Positions 1 to 15,002 of a stretch of 64,000 bases of DNA are shown here, piece by piece. Below the pieces are notes generated by a model that saw only the letters and a program-made list of their open reading frames with translations, ran no database searches and was not told where the DNA came from. Source of the stretch: Epinephelus fuscoguttatus (taxonomy: Eukaryota; Chordata; Actinopteri; Perciformes; Serranidae); contig NC_064767.1 of assembly GCF_011397635.1 (NCBI RefSeq), positions 19,580,537-19,644,536 on the forward strand, in the 5' to 3' direction. The first letter of the stretch is position 1. Each line of letters starts with the position of its first letter. Position numbers and translations under genes: made by a program.

Positions 1-2910
1 TGTCAGTCACTTTACACTAAATCAAGGCACATTAGCCCCCACCTCTGTCTCACTCTCCTCTCATGCTCTTAGTTCCCTCTTTGGCCTTTCATTGGAAACC
101 ATAATTAGTCCTTCATTAAGCCCTTGGAAATTGCGCTAATGGACTCTGCCATTCAGCCGACTTCATTTAAGCTGCAAATCAAGCGACAACGGTCGAGGAC
201 ACGACTCTGTCATGACTTCATCTTGCAGAGGCTCAATTAAGGCGGGAGTCTCAGCAGGAGTCGGGGAGGAGACCTCAGACAGTCAGCCTCTATGCCCGGC
301 TCCTGCTTGAGTGCAGCAGGGAAAGAGGAGGAAAAAAAAAGAGGAGGAAGCAGAACGAAGTGGTGATGTGTTGAAGTCGAGCCAATGTTTAGCATCTCCT
401 GGGGGAGGCACATCAGATCCACTCAGGCAGATAAAACAGAGCGCTAACATCTTTCAACCTTTTTTCACTGAGGAGCCGCTACAAGTGCGGACAGCGAGCG
501 GCTGACCCCGGAATACAAACACAGAGCGGACGCAGCGCTGTCTAACACGATGAACCGCTGACGGTCTGGGAAGCATCACAGTTCAAACACAGGCCACGGA
601 TTCGGTCTTCATGCTACAGTACAGGCTAATGACATTCAATTTAAATAAATTATGTGGTTTTGCTTTAACTGCATCAGCATGCATCCCAGGCAGCTATACC
701 AAATGAGTTTTTCCTTTAATCCTATATGTATGGAAGTATGTTTGTGCCTCAATCCTGAGTGCGTGAGGAGACTTTCTTTTTTTTGCAAGCACATAAATTA
801 CCAGATAGGATTTAATATGGTTTTATTTTGATCTTGGGCTGATATATGTGGATATACTTTGAGTTTTGGTTGTTAAATCAAACATATTTTAACGGAAAAC
901 AGACTTTTGCAAAGGTATAGACATTAACGTGTTAACAGCAGCAGATGTTCTCTCTGAATGGAGTCACTCCTTGTGTTGCTTCAATCCCTGTGTTACAGAG
1001 TGAGCATTAAGAGTGTCGCATTGTGGGTTGTGTGTTGCCTTAATGTTGCTCGGCTAGAGACGTTCTTAATGTCTGTTTAAGCGTGTTTTGCAGCCACAGA
1101 ATAAATGCATTCCTGACGAGCGAGGTGAAAGCGTCCTCACTGCAGAAGCCGACCGGGCTTGGAGTCAGCTGTCAAGCAGCCAAGATATAACAGAATTTCA
1201 TAATGGTGAGCTCAAAAAGAGAGTCTGACAGGAGAGTGTGTGAGTCAATGAAGAAGCAACTGCGCTCACTCCAACACGCTGCACAACTGTGGATTCATGT
1301 TGTGCTTTGATGGAAGTATTCTGTCTTTCACTTTCACCAGAGGAAAAAAGCATCAAGGGAACAGACTCTAATCTTAACACAAATAATAACTTTCTCAAAA
1401 AGACAATGAAAAACTCTTTGTCCAGAAACAGGCATTTTTCTAAATCGTCTTTTACTTGGGCATATATGGAATAAACTTTAAAGAATAATATATTAATGTT
1501 GAAGGATTAATATAATTTGAGCAGCACAAATCTATTTTGTGCTCACTAAATGTATATGAGAAGGTGAAAATAGTTACACTGAGGCTATTCGGCCATTTAC
1601 ACCCATCAAAACAACATGTTATCTTATACGCAGGATTTTTAAATGGGTAAACCTGCTAAAAATAGGCTATACACTCCGTTTCCATTGCCACTAGACCAGA
1701 GCTGTGTCCATGGCTCTGAAGCACAGATGTGTGCCTTTCTCTGTTTGTGTATTTATTTTGTTTTGTGCGTCATGATCACGTCATGGACAGGCCGGCAAAC
1801 AGGTTAGTAAACAGTAGAAAGCAGCATGGAGACCTGTGAAAACTTTATGGTGGTTACCTTTTTTTTTATATCTCTCACTTATTCAGTTTCTTTTTCAAAC
1901 TCAAGACTAATTTGGATCGATGTTTGAGTGCTGCGTGGGCGTATTCAAAATTAGCGTGTTCACCCAGGTGTTTCCATCAATGCCGATCAGTGCCGGAGCC
2001 GATAAATACCCATGATTACCGCAGAGTCATTTGACCCATGTGCGAATGCCTATTGTAACCTTTCCCATTACATTAAAAATCCAGATGTTAGTGGGCGTTA
2101 GTGGGGTTTTTTGTGCAGTGGAGGAGGGGCTATGATCCCACTGTGTGCTGTGATTGGCTTGTATTTGTCACAATGACGCCTCAAGGCCGAGAGGAGTTTG
2201 TTAGGGCTTGAACTCAAGAAAAGACTACTTACACGTACCTACTTACAAGAAAAAACTTGACACACAGACACAGAATAAAGAGCGACAAAGTCCACAGTGG
2301 TAGCAAGATGTGTTAGTGGGTTAAGTAGAAGACTTTCACACAAGGGACTGGAGTTTGAGTCCTGTGAGAATCAGTGTGGGTGTATTATTTTAAGACTTGG
2401 TTGACTTATTATTTTCAGTTTTTAGGATGTATAAAGCTGCTGAATGCACACTGTGTACATAAACTTCAGTAAAACAGCTGAAAAGACCCATTTGTGTTAA
2501 CGTTATATTTAGATGTTGCTAGGACACTTGGGTGTAGGGAGCCACACTGGCTCTTTACACCTGGGTATATATAGCATTGTTGGCTACCGACACTTGGGTG
2601 CAAAAAGCATTAGCGTAAATGTTTTTGTATGTTCATGGAGGAAACTAGATTAAGGAACTAAAGCGACATTTAATTGAGTGCATAATTGTTTGTTGTTTGC
2701 TCAGATTAAACTGCTCAGTGCATGATCATTTTCTTTTCAAAATAAAATTTAAGTGCTTGATCAGATTGTTGTCATTGCAGGCTCAGGATTAAGCCACAAA
2801 TAAAATGCCATATGTGCGAGTCTACATTTAACTAGGGAAAACCAACAAAAAGTTTTATGTTAATGGCATGCACACAGTGAGAAAAAAAGACAAGATGGTG
2901 AGAGACTTAC
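1..2910. other. spock2 intron 2 (partial), no gene seen
   Basis: This is the intron downstream of the 46-bp spock2 exon, truncated by the window edge. I found no further exon in it on either strand: no cysteine-rich follistatin-like segment bounded by splice sites. The sequence is AT-rich and mostly unique-looking, with a short repeat-like stretch around 2080-2200. Conserved non-coding elements are possible but cannot be judged without alignment. Confidence 0.6.
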
Positions 2911-5900
2911 TGTCATTAGATCCTTGATTTTCATCCCAGGTACGAACATAATCATCCTGCAGAAACATGAAGAAAACAATCATCTATTAGGAGCTGCAGA
3001 GAACGAGCAACCACGTAATTCACACACTGCAGGCCTGAGTGCACAGTGTTGTTGATAGCACAACATATCAACACTCTGTCTTCTTCATAGAGGAGAAGTG
3101 AAGTAGTTTACATTATCATCGCACACTGATTATAATTTGTAGATTAGTCTTGCAGTATGATAATTAGCTAAGTGAGTCACACCACAGACAGATGGGAATG
3201 TACTGTGGATGTACATCTGTATGGAAATGAGCCCGACAAATCTGCACCCGATGCCTATATGTGAGACATATGGCTCCTTTTAAAAGTGCTCTGCCTTTCC
3301 CACCACTTAATTAGAACATTAATCGTTCTAATTAAAATGGGCAAGTTGAAGGAGATTTGGAGTAAAAAGAGAAAGACAGAAGATGGATGGAGAAGCCGAG
3401 ATAAAGACACACAAAAAGACAAGGAAATGAGTCATGAATGAAAAAGACATAAGGCAGCTGGAGGAGCAGTGTAGAAAAAAAAACTAGAGAGAACTGACCT
3501 CTACCTCCTGGTGAAATGACAGCAAAAGGAGAGAAAAGAGCCAATATTAGTGAAGAAGAAAAGAGTAATTTCAGATACAGGGTATTAAGCTACATTCAGA
3601 GACATCTGAAAGGCCCAAAGAGAGACTCTACATGTTCATATTTTAAAGCCCTTTATATAACATTACACATCCACGGCCAAAAAAAGCAACAATCAGAGTT
3701 TGAAAGATCCTTATAGAGATCTGAATACTCAAAAAAATTATCAGATTTGATTGACAGTGGCCCAGCACTGTGACTAGTGCAGGGAAATACATGACAATCC
3801 AAACCCTGCTCAATTTGAACCAGTGAGAACAGCAAGGAAAAAACACATAAATACACAAAAGCCCAATCCCATTTCTTTTTTTTAACCCTACCCCTTATTT
3901 TCGAGTGCCACTTGCCCCTTCGAAACAGAGTCACAAGGGGAAGTGGTTGAAATCGTCCCCTATGAAATGGGACAAACCTTCAAGACCCTGATACATCATT
4001 GGTAGTCACTGATGGTGTTTATGTTAGGCAACCAAACATGACAAGTGTTACTGGATATCGCAACTATGCCTTCTTCTGCTGTGGTGATTTCTCTCATATG
4101 GGCTATAGGCATCCTTTTGCAGCTTGCAATTTGTTCAAAGCTTAAGTTTCACACTATCAATCTATCAAACAAGTCATCAAAAAGGACACTGCCTCATGGA
4201 GTGCTGAAGGGATGATGTTTTTGTAGACTGACAAAAATCCAATGGGATTTTCCAATAGGAGTTTTGATTATTACAGAAAATAAACTCTGTTAAAACAAAG
4301 GTTTAATGCTAACGTTACTTAAACAACAGTTAGTTCCGGCCCTGCAATCTGATTGGTCGAGAGACAGTAAAACCGTGACAATATTGGAGTACAACATCAC
4401 GGTTATTTCACTGTGTATGTATCACTCCGCCTCACAGCTGATTGCAATCAACAATCAAATCAAAACTGACAGTTAGTGTCAGTTAGGTCAGCAGTTGCGT
4501 TGCATCCCTGGAAAAGTATTTAAACAAACTTCCACCAGATGCAAATGCCCTTTATCTGAAGCCCAGGATGACAGCAGCTCACACAGACAATATCTGGTAC
4601 ACTAAAGCTCCGCTGGGAATAAACTCACTCGCGCAGATGCTGCCGAAGATGTGTAAAGAGGCGGGGACAACAGCTATCTACACCAATCACAGCCTCAGGG
4701 CGACTGCCATACAGAAGCTGTCAGATGCGGGTCTTGAAGCTAGGGAGATCATGACAGTGAGTGGGCACAGGTATGATGTTGTTTTAACGTAGCCTATATG
4801 TAAAGTTAGTCTTCTAATTAGGAGTCGGGCCCTAAAATATACCTTTTGTCTTGCCGGTCTGAGAGCTTGTTAAAAAGCTACTGGAAGCCATCCATGGATC
4901 AGAAAACGATGGCGCAACATACTGTCAGATCAGAAGGCAGAGTCGGCTGTGCCTGTGAAGTGACAGTCCACCATGCAGTCACCAGAGACTTATTTCACCA
5001 GCTGCACAATTAAAGGAAACGTGCTGATAAATGTGTATAAAGAGTAAGTGCCTGGCGCACCATGTCTGCGTTACATAGCAACGGTGACAGCGGAGTCCTG
5101 AGGGAACTATTTTTGTTGGCGGAAAACAAATAAAATGCTTAAATTATCTATTTTGTCCTCATTTTTCAACATTTCTTAATCAGCCTTGCTTATTTAACTG
5201 TTGAACTGTTGTATAAAAGCAATATCACACTCGAGCTCGTGATGTTATACTCGTATATCGTCACGGCTGTGATTGTCTTCGGCACGAGGCCGCAGGCCGA
5301 GTGCCTGTGACCAAAATGACCAAATGAGTATAACATCACGAGCTCGAGTGTGATATTGCTTAATTAAACATTTAGGTTAGTTCACAAATAAATAACACTT
5401 TTGTAATTTTTGAAGCATAAACATAATTGCCATAAGTAAAAATCTAACATTACACGACTATGGCCGCCACAACAAGACTATAAACAACGAGACATTAAAG
5501 CAGTGTTCAGCATGATGACGTTTTGTAGTCACATTTAGCTGTCTTTTTTACGACAAAAACTCTTCAGTTAGCGATCATATTTTATGTCGTAGAGCAAAAT
5601 ATTAAAGTCTCTTAAATTTGTGTTAACCACAGACCTAATTTCAGGCATCTAACCAAACACCGACTAAAAAAACCCCCACTCACTTCAAGATAAGGGAACG
5701 AGGAATACGTGATAAAATGCGAACTCATTTCCAAGTTTTAGGACTCATTCCTGCAGCACTCTATTAGCAGGCTGCTAGTGGTGCTCTGTATATGCAAACG
5801 TTAGCAACCTGTGCTCCTAGTTTGTACTGATAGAGGAGCAGTAACGTTAACATGCACGCGCAGCCACTTCACAGCTGGACTTCAGTTAAATTTTGTGCTT

Positions 5901-8900
5901 CATATGCCATCACATGGGGAGAATGTGACATGGAAATATGTCAAAATGTGAGACTGTCATGCACAATTCAGCAATAACAATGTAACGTTAGCTAGCTAAC
6001 TACCGCAACACCAGCATGCTAACGATTTCTTTTGTTATGACTGTTGTAAGAAAAAAAAAGAAGACCATAACACACTGAAACGACATTAAACTAAGATAAT
6101 ATGATGGTTATTGTAATTTTCAAATCTTTATTTATGAAAAAAATACACTTGTTGGCTCCTTTTGTTGCTCTTACAGCCATCATGTTGATGATTTCTGATA
6201 ACACTCAGTTTTAACTGTGTCTTTGAATAACGAGGGCCATGAAGCCCCTATACACTCAGGCTGTTCTCACAAACTGTTCACGTTTTCCTCTGAAAATGAA
6301 TGCACCCAAATTCATACATATCCCACCTATTTTGAAGGGTGCAATCACGTGACCAATGCGCCGATGGGAATAAACAATAAGGAGCAGGTTGCAGTTGTTG
6401 CCAGCTCACCCTTTTTCCTCTTTTAGAGCTGTGGCCTTGTGGGTAACCTGTAGTATGGGTGTGACATGTACTTCATGGTGTGCCTTGGTGTATGGAGGGA
6501 AGCAGCTCTCTCAGGGTGTCATGGTGAAGACAGCATGTGCCAAAGAGTAATGACTGTCAGCAGAATTTAGTGTATAAGCTCAGGGCTGCTGTTCAACCTC
6601 ATCAGAAAGCCATGTTTATTGTTTTGTGGTGAAGACTGCAATAAGGTCATTGTTGGTGAATAGCACCTGAACACCTCGCCATCCTTCCTTGAGCAGAGAG
6701 GTCCATACCGCTAAAAGCTGTACCAGCTTATAATGAGCCAAGCTAAAATTAATGTTAAGCCAGCGTGTTCCCAACTACAGTTCAAAGCTGGTAAACTGTC
6801 ACTCAAAGAGAGGTAACATCGTGGTGGACGAGTCACAGAAAAACTGACGTACCCCTGGAGTTGTATGTTCGCAGCTGGGTGAACCCTGAGTGAACTCTGT
6901 GTTACTTTAATATCCTCACTGTGTTTCTCATCCTAAACCTAACCACAGTAACTTTACTTGCCTAAATCTAGCCTCTGTAACTTAATGTTAATTACGTAAC
7001 TGTTTGTTAAGGACGTAATGTAATTCGTGTGGGTGCTAATTCGTAGGAAATCATAGGAACTGTTGCGCGTGCATTTTTTGTAGGACGTCATACAAGCTGT
7101 TCTATGAGATTACACTGCAAAACTTTTCCCTACTCCTCTATCCCAACAAGAATGGGGACCTTAACCCTAGAGGTGAATGTGCAAACAGGGGGTTAAAGGC
7201 AAAGTGGTAGAAGCAAGGGGTGTGGGATTGAGCCAAAGTCTCTCCTATGAAATAACCAAAACTGCTTGAACTTAGAAAAGTGCATCATGTTCCTTTCCAT
7301 CATCACTCTTAGTAAGAATCTTTTTTAAAAAAAACATGTTATCAGAACCTTTAATAGTAAATAAATGTAGAAAAAGTGTGAAAAAATCATAGGCTCACAA
7401 TTTCTATTTTTCCTCTAGCTAAAACTGGAAAGATAACTCAATGAACTCCAAAATTCTTATTAATGTAAAGGCACTAAATTAGACACATTAATGATTGTAT
7501 TTTCTTCAAATATAAGGGAATCCCACAGGAGGCAGTTCAGATGTAAAGCTTTTTTGAGCGTATTGCTGCGTCTGAAATAATAAACATGAGTCATTTCAAG
7601 ATATTTACAATCGGCCATCCCCCTCCTCCTTAGAGATGACTTACTCATCACCGTAAACATTTACTGTGCTGAAAATGTGTGCCAAACAGCTCCCCTGAAG
7701 GCGATAAATCCTGACACAACACGTGAAATAAGCAGCCCTCATGAAAGCTGGGACCTTCTTCTTTGACCCTCACAGTTTCATTTCACAGAGGTAAATATTT
7801 TCATCACTGGTGAGGACTCCACTCGAGGGTTGAAATCTACCAAACTGCTGCTGCTGCTGCTCTGTTCGCCCTCGACTCACTGCAGCAGCACCAAGCTCAT
7901 TTCCCCTGCTCAATGTCAGAAAAATCACTTCCAGTAAACTCGCTTGTGTCTGGATTTTAACTCAACACTCCAGTTGAGCCTCGTGAATGATTGCCGGTTA
8001 TGTAGTTTAACCTTGTTGGGCCTGATGGAGTCACGCATTAGCAGGGTAAGACCTCAAAGGGTTTACGACCTGGCCATTAATCCAACGCCTCCCACGTCTC
8101 CTTTATTGATGCTTCAGCTCCTGCATTATTTAGCAGCCTTTCTGTATTTGTGTTTCTGCCAGGACCGATGAGGGAAGTGTCCTGCTGCGCTGACAGGACT
8201 GGAAATCAATGATTTCATAAAAGAGGGGCTGCAGAAAATGTATTCGGGGAAAATAAATTCTCCTGAGCTTACAATGAAAGTGAGCATGAGACGCAGAGCG
8301 CGGTGACAAGTTTGGCACACGGCAGAGAAGTTATATCACTCGAAAATATGACTCACAGAGCAGCATCCTGATGAAACGACTGCCGGTTTTTACACAGAAG
8401 TGATTAGAGGAAGCAAGCTGAGAGCTGAAAACACTCAGCTGTATCCAGGAGCTCTGTGATCTACCTGATAACATCAAAAAGATCTCCTCTCGCTAAACGG
8501 AGTGGGAAAGCTTACCCTCGGCATCAAACATGGCAGGCTGTTCACCCTGCTGCTGAGCCCCACAATACTGATTGACAGATCACAATCCCTCATATCTGTA
8601 GGACGAAGATCACGGCCTGATGAGCCTGTCCACTGTAAAATTGGGCTCAACTCAAGTGGAACCACACAGTGTCAGAAGGTGGCAGATATCGTGCTTGTTG
8701 GGTCGGATTGAAAAAGAAGAACAAACAGGAAACTGGCTGAAATGAATGTGTGTGTCTACCTGACAGGCCGTGTGTGTGACTGACAGGTGTTTCTCAGTAA
8801 ATGTCAGCTGTCAGACTCACTCTGTGTTCACTGTGGTTGTCCTGAGGGGTTTGTGCGTGGTGACGGCGGAGTGCCTCATCAGTAACAAAAGGACACAGTA

Positions 8901-11900
8901 ATAACACTCTCATGTGGAGGTCTGCACGGGCTCGGATGAGGGTTTATACTTGACCTTTTCTCACAATTAGTGTTAATATCTGCCTTCAGTGGATTCGTCA
9001 AATCCATGCAGCAGCAGCACAAAGCTAAAACGTACGAGCTGCCCTCTATATCAACAAAGCACATGGGACATAGGTAGCGTGGGGGGGGGGGGCCAAAGGA
9101 CAGGTCCCCCTTAATATTTAAAACGTGCATCCTCCACCCCCACCCACCCAATAAAAAGTAGCAGAGGACTTGTATTTTGACAAAATTAAAGACTTTGGCT
9201 TCGTGTCAACCACAGCCTTATTTCCCAGCTGAGCAGTGGGAGCAGTGGGAGCACTTGAGAGCGCTTTGAAGGAGCTGTGTTTTTCAGCTGAGATGCATTG
9301 ATTGCATCTGGTTGCTATGATACGGGATATACCTGGAAGTACATGTGATGGCTCTGGGTAGAGTACTTGCATGGATGAAGGTTAGGCTGAAGCATAGAGG
9401 GACAGAGGACGGACTCGTTGGTCTATGTGGGTTCATGAGACGAAACATAAACAACATGAAATATTAACATATTTCTTCTCTATTGTTGTTGGTGTTCAGA
9501 ATATGTGACGGTTGGCCTTCGTGGTATTTGTTCCTCTTCCGCTGTGACTGTACAGCTGGGTAAAGCGTGGCAGTGACGAGCAGCTGCAGGATTTTACACC
9601 AAGGTTGAACATCTTGAGCATAAGTTGAACATACATTGATGCAGAAAATGCAAAAATTGGTGCATAAAAATTCAGAACAACGCAGGAAATTAAGTGTTTG
9701 ATGCTCTAAGTTTTCTGGCAGAGGACCCCCAAACTCCCTGTTTCATATGTCTCCCCCCAATGTTGAAATGAAAGCTACACTATTGACTAGGGATCATGAA
9801 TTCAGCCCAAACAGACACCAGTCTCAGGTTTTCATGTACGACAGTGTCTCCATGGCCAAAAACTTTTTATGGATGAGGTTAAAAGCCTCAGAGCTGCTGC
9901 AAAGTAAAAACCAGGGAGGCCCCAGTCTGTTAGCCAGCTCCAACCTTAGAATTTAAATTGATGCAAAAAATATTTGATTTCTGCGTGTCTGTTTCTTGAT
10001 GAAAAACAAAACAGTGCTTCAGGTTTGATCAAATCAAGACTGTTCAGTGTGTAGTTACTGCTAGTATTCTTTTTAATACAAAATGAAAATCTCAACAAAT
10101 CCTCCCCAGCTGTTCTCATGCACTGTTCGTGCGTATACAGCATGCATAAAGTAGCCTAATGCACCTCAATTTGTATAAAACTGTATTGTATATAACAATC
10201 ATGAGCCAGTATTGCTGCATAACACACATAATCAGGAAGGCTGCAATGACGTGACCAATGTGTGGACGGGAGTAAAGAAGGAAGTAGTTTAAAGACCAAA
10301 GGTCTGTGCAAAACAAACCCTCACAAACAGCACTGGACACTGTCTGGGTCCATCATGTGGTGCCATGGGGCCCAAAAAGATTTTGTCACATAGACTTACA
10401 TGGTGAAAGAGAAGTCTGTAAATCATTGGCTAACTTTTTTTTGTTCTTTTTTTTTTTAGCATCACAACCCCCTGCAAAATGACTGGATTTACTATCAGTG
10501 TTTAATCCACTCTGTTTGATAACATTTTGCATGTCTAGAGGAGCAGCACGATTTAATCATTTTATTCCCATTTAAGTTAGCGGGGGGCTAAACCACAAGT
10601 CTGCTGTTGGAGAACTTCTGCTCGGCTGCACTCAGCTGCTGTAATGCTCAAAATATATGGGACATAAGTGTGGCTTGACACATTAGCCGCAGCCTTACCA
10701 CAGCAGACCACTACCAATATAATCAAGTAAAGCGGCTGAACACGGAAGCGTTGCTTGCCCGCATAGGCACCGTGCTGCTCAACTCTATTTTTACCTGGCT
10801 GGTCAATTTTCCCCGTCTGCGCACAGCTCTGCGACCCTCCAACAGATAAAAAGTAAGTAGAACTGTGAAATAAACGAGCACAATGTGTTTACAAGTGACA
10901 AAAATGAATAGCTCATTGTACCAGAGCCACTGTTTTTACATTTTTACACTAAAATAAATAAATCAAATTGATTTGTTGTTTTTGAAATGATCCATTTAAT
11001 TAATTCAGTATCAGCTGATATGGTCTATACGTTTCCAAACCCTCCATAACTAACTGCATTATCACTTGGCAAAACTCAATACACACAGTGAAGCTAGCAG
11101 AAACCACATGCTGCAGAGACAGAGTCTGTGTAGCAGGTACAGAACCCTGCTCCACTCTACCTATGTGACAAACCGCGTCCATGCCTGACGTATTTTAGCC
11201 GTTAGTCTCTTGTGCGCTTGCTCTATGGGGCCCCAAATGTGGAAGATCTGGGTAATTTCATACCACGAAACTGAGATTTTTTTGGCTTCATGCACTACTG
11301 AGCAACTTTCATAGGAATGAACAGAGGCCCGCCTCCAAAGCTGTATCCAGTTTTCGTTATACATCCATGTTGTAAGGAGGCAGGTTAGGATGGTGGATGG
11401 GTCAAACGACACAGACCAATTTTCTAGATCATGTGAAGCCATGTGAACTTTGGGTTATTTTAAGCTACATCGTCACCATAATTTTTTCCCTAAACCTAAC
11501 CACAGTAACAGGATACATTCAGTCCTTCATATATAATTTGTTTGTGGACCTTGTGACCCAATAACATTGTCACATGACTCCCTACTTTGCCCCCAATTGA
11601 AGAGTCATGTTTTTTGGCGCTGCAATGACTGACACTGATGTGCAGTCTCAAAAATGCACTTTGTTAATACTAAGGGACATGTTCAGGCTGGAGAGGGTTT
11701 GATTAGACAGTCACCTGCTTTTCAGAATGAGACTAAGTGCCACTCTACACTGAAGGTCCTCCGTACTGTAATCTCCCTCCAGACTTCATCGAGGACTGGG
11801 CTGCATGCCCACCACTTCTGCGGCTGAAGCCCCCTTTTTCATCCTCTTCCCAGTCAACTCTGTCGACAGCGTAAGGTCCTTAAGCAAATGCAAGAACCCC

Positions 11901-14900
11901 TTCAAAGACGAGTCACTGAGAGATGAGGGCGCAGAGAGGCTGACCATGAGCAATGAGGATTTCTCTCAGAGATGGGAAGCATCAGTTGGCTCATCAGCAA
12001 GCAGCAAAACATCCTAATTTCTACTTAAAATGTTGAAAAAGAGACTTGCAGTGGGTTTAGTGTTCAAAATGTGCAATCTTTTTTGAAATAGTACATCAAA
12101 TTCGCGCACTGCTGTTTTATTTTACATCAATGAAAATCTTGAGGAGGCACACCACTGATATAAACTCTGGATACTGCTGGATACTGCTGTAGTACAAAAT
12201 ATAACCCCAAAATCTGATGAAATAGAGCTGAAAAATAAAAAATTACATTGCCCCGAGGTTGTCTTCAGCAGCGAAATCCCGTACAGCACTGTATCACTTT
12301 TCCCACCTAGAGATTCACATAACGACTGTTCTTTAAGTGCTGTGCAAAACCTCTCAGCTTTGGTTTACAGATCACATGAGACGCGCTTGGGATGAAACAA
12401 AACCCCTCAACAATATTCTCCTCCTATATGTTCTCCTCTTATCTTCATGCACGCTGGGCTGCAGGGCACGAGAAGCAAGCCTGCTGATTCCTGTATTTCT
12501 GCATGCACACAGGGCTCAGGCTGATGCTTAAGGATTGCAGAGCAGAGGCAGAGCATCAAACGCTGAGAGTCTGGTCTGCCTCCCTTGCAGGATGGAGTCA
12601 AGAGTGAGGCTTATGTAAGAGAGAGCTGGGAGGACTGGGTAAGTAAAAGGTGAAGCGGGGGTTAGTACTTTTGGGAGCCAGATCGATGGACAAATTAAGG
12701 GTGGGGACGCAGCGATGATACAGAACATGAGTTTCCACTAGGAGTCGCAAGATAAATCTGTTGTGAGATGACTCGGAGGAAAGAAGAAATAGCATATTTC
12801 TAAGAGCCAAAATTATGCTTATTTTTTCTCTTTTTCTTTCCTCTAATCTTTGTTTTTTTCCAAGTGAAGTACTGGATAGTTCTACCTTTTCTCACCACTT
12901 AATAATGTTTCTCAGAGAAAAAAGAGGCTTGTATACAAGGGTGTGATTTCCACTGAGGAAGACGACATGTGCAACCCTCACTTTTTAGAATCCTGTTTTT
13001 TTTCCTCCTGTGTTTTATGTTTTTTTTTTTTTTTTACTGTCCTGCCACAAAGTCAATATGAGAGAAGATCTGAGCTGATAAAAATTTTAATATACTCATC
13101 TGAGTTGCCTTTAAAGACAGACTCAAAGTCATGAGTTTAAGGAGTCCCACCCTGTGGGTTTTAACGTAGACTCTGATACAAGCATTATGCTATAGATTGA
13201 GTTTGGCAGATTAATCTTTGATATGCATTTCCATCATTTTGATATTCTGATTTATTTCTGTGTTAATTTGTCTTCTGTTTTTGTAATATGCTGCATCTGC
13301 AGAGCTTCTGATGTTTTATCCACTCTGGGGGATATAATTATAAACTGCATTTCCCATGTGCACCTGCACTCTATTTGTTGTATTAGAGATTTGTCAGACA
13401 CAGTGACTGCAAGCTTGGCTCCATAATTAGAGTGTAGTAATCCCTCTGTTTTTAAATACTGCTAAGACAAATAGAAAGCACTAGACAGAGAATGACTGTG
13501 GACCTTATTGTGTCCATGCACATTAAGATCAGATGTAAATTGTACGCCAAGCACCTCCAAATTTAATATCTCCAAATTATAGTAATAATTTTATCAATAC
13601 TATATCAATGTCATATGAGACGAGATATCATCTTAGAGTATGGATGTCATAATATCGTTAGTGTTGTTTTTCCTGGTTTTAAGGGGGCTCTATTCGAAAT
13701 TCAGAACATATGAGTTGTCTGCACACAGTTCTCAACATGGAGGTGGCTGGCAGCTAGCAGCTAACGGCGCTAACTCCATAAACAGTGCAAAACAATGGCA
13801 ACAGTGCTGACAGAGCTAATAGTGTTAACCAGGGAGGAATGTGAGGGTGGACACAACACTTTGGCAACAACCCTGTCCCAACATCAGTGGTAACAGCCAT
13901 TTGCGTGCGGCGCAATGTGGAGGGGATGAGTTTGCCAACATGCATGCACAGTCGGACCGCAATTAACACAATAAAACACAAAGAATCTCGGATTTAAACA
14001 CACGCAGAGGTTGTGTGACTTCATTCTCTGCTCAGGACACAGTTGCTTCACTTTATCTTTACATGGCAAATAGCAGTTTGCTGCTGTATTAATGCTCTGA
14101 ATGTTGCTTACAAAACCTTTAAAGAGTGTGTTACAGTAATATGATGTAATGTTCTGACTTTACCAGACTTTTCCAGCTGTTCTGTTATTTGCTTTTGCTA
14201 ACTTTAGACATTATAATCAGATTACTAATGATTATTTATCAAAAATCTCATTGTGTAAATAATTTGTGAAAGAACCAAGAGTCAACCCTACATTATCGCC
14301 GCAATATTGAAAAAAAAAAGTCCAAAAAATTATTATTGGTATTTGATTTTCTCCATATCGCCCAGCCCGATGTATGTGATACAACAGATGCACCAGGTTG
14401 TACAAAAAAAAAATAAAAAAATTACAACCCAAGGTATTGGTCCTTTCTTATGCATCAGTTTGCAAATAGATTTTCCATTTCTATCTAAAACATATTTTGA
14501 CAGATGAATAGATATATTGTCTGCTTTACTCTTCTCCATACTGGTTTATACATGAGTAATCTCATTCATATTGGAGGTGGTGGACAAAAGGTATTCATTT
14601 ACGCCCGCACTGAAGTTTGTGACACTATAGACATTGTGCTTTGTACATACAAATTTCTTGCCTCTTTCAGGAGAGGCTCTAATGTCACTCTTCACACTCA
14701 AGTAGAGATGAGTGACGTCAGAAATACTGTGACAGCAAAGGATGAATAAAAGGTCAAATACAAAAGCTGGCTGAAAATTGCACTCAATTATGTAAACGGT
14801 GAATTGCTTTTTCCATTTCACTGGATACATATTCAAAGGTACAAAAAAATGGATGGGTTTCACAGAACCTGACGGAAATTTTGATGCGTTTTTCAAACTT

Positions 14901-14947
14901 TCTTCGTCCTTATCGGTCTCTAATACACACAACATGCACACACAAAA

Positions 14948-15002
<55 letters not shown>

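Larger units (their letters stand above)
4330..5365 (+). mobile_element. Truncated Crypton-type tyrosine recombinase element
   Basis: A frame around 4514-4770 encodes the C-terminal part of a tyrosine recombinase of the Crypton kind, including LKPRMTA, WYTKAPLGIN and NHSLRATAIQKLSDAG. The HSLR (H-x-x-R) and SGHR motifs match the catalytic box of this superfamily. The frame then meets a GT donor after GGGCACAG (4770) and resumes at 4857 with SESLLKSYWKPSM, which supplies the expected catalytic tyrosine (SYW). The putative intron 4771-4856 ends in CG rather than AG, so the copy is probably dead. The 3' part carries a 36-bp perfect inverted repeat (5217-5361) that may be the element end. The N-terminal half of the recombinase is absent. 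Element borders are estimates. Confidence 0.7.
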
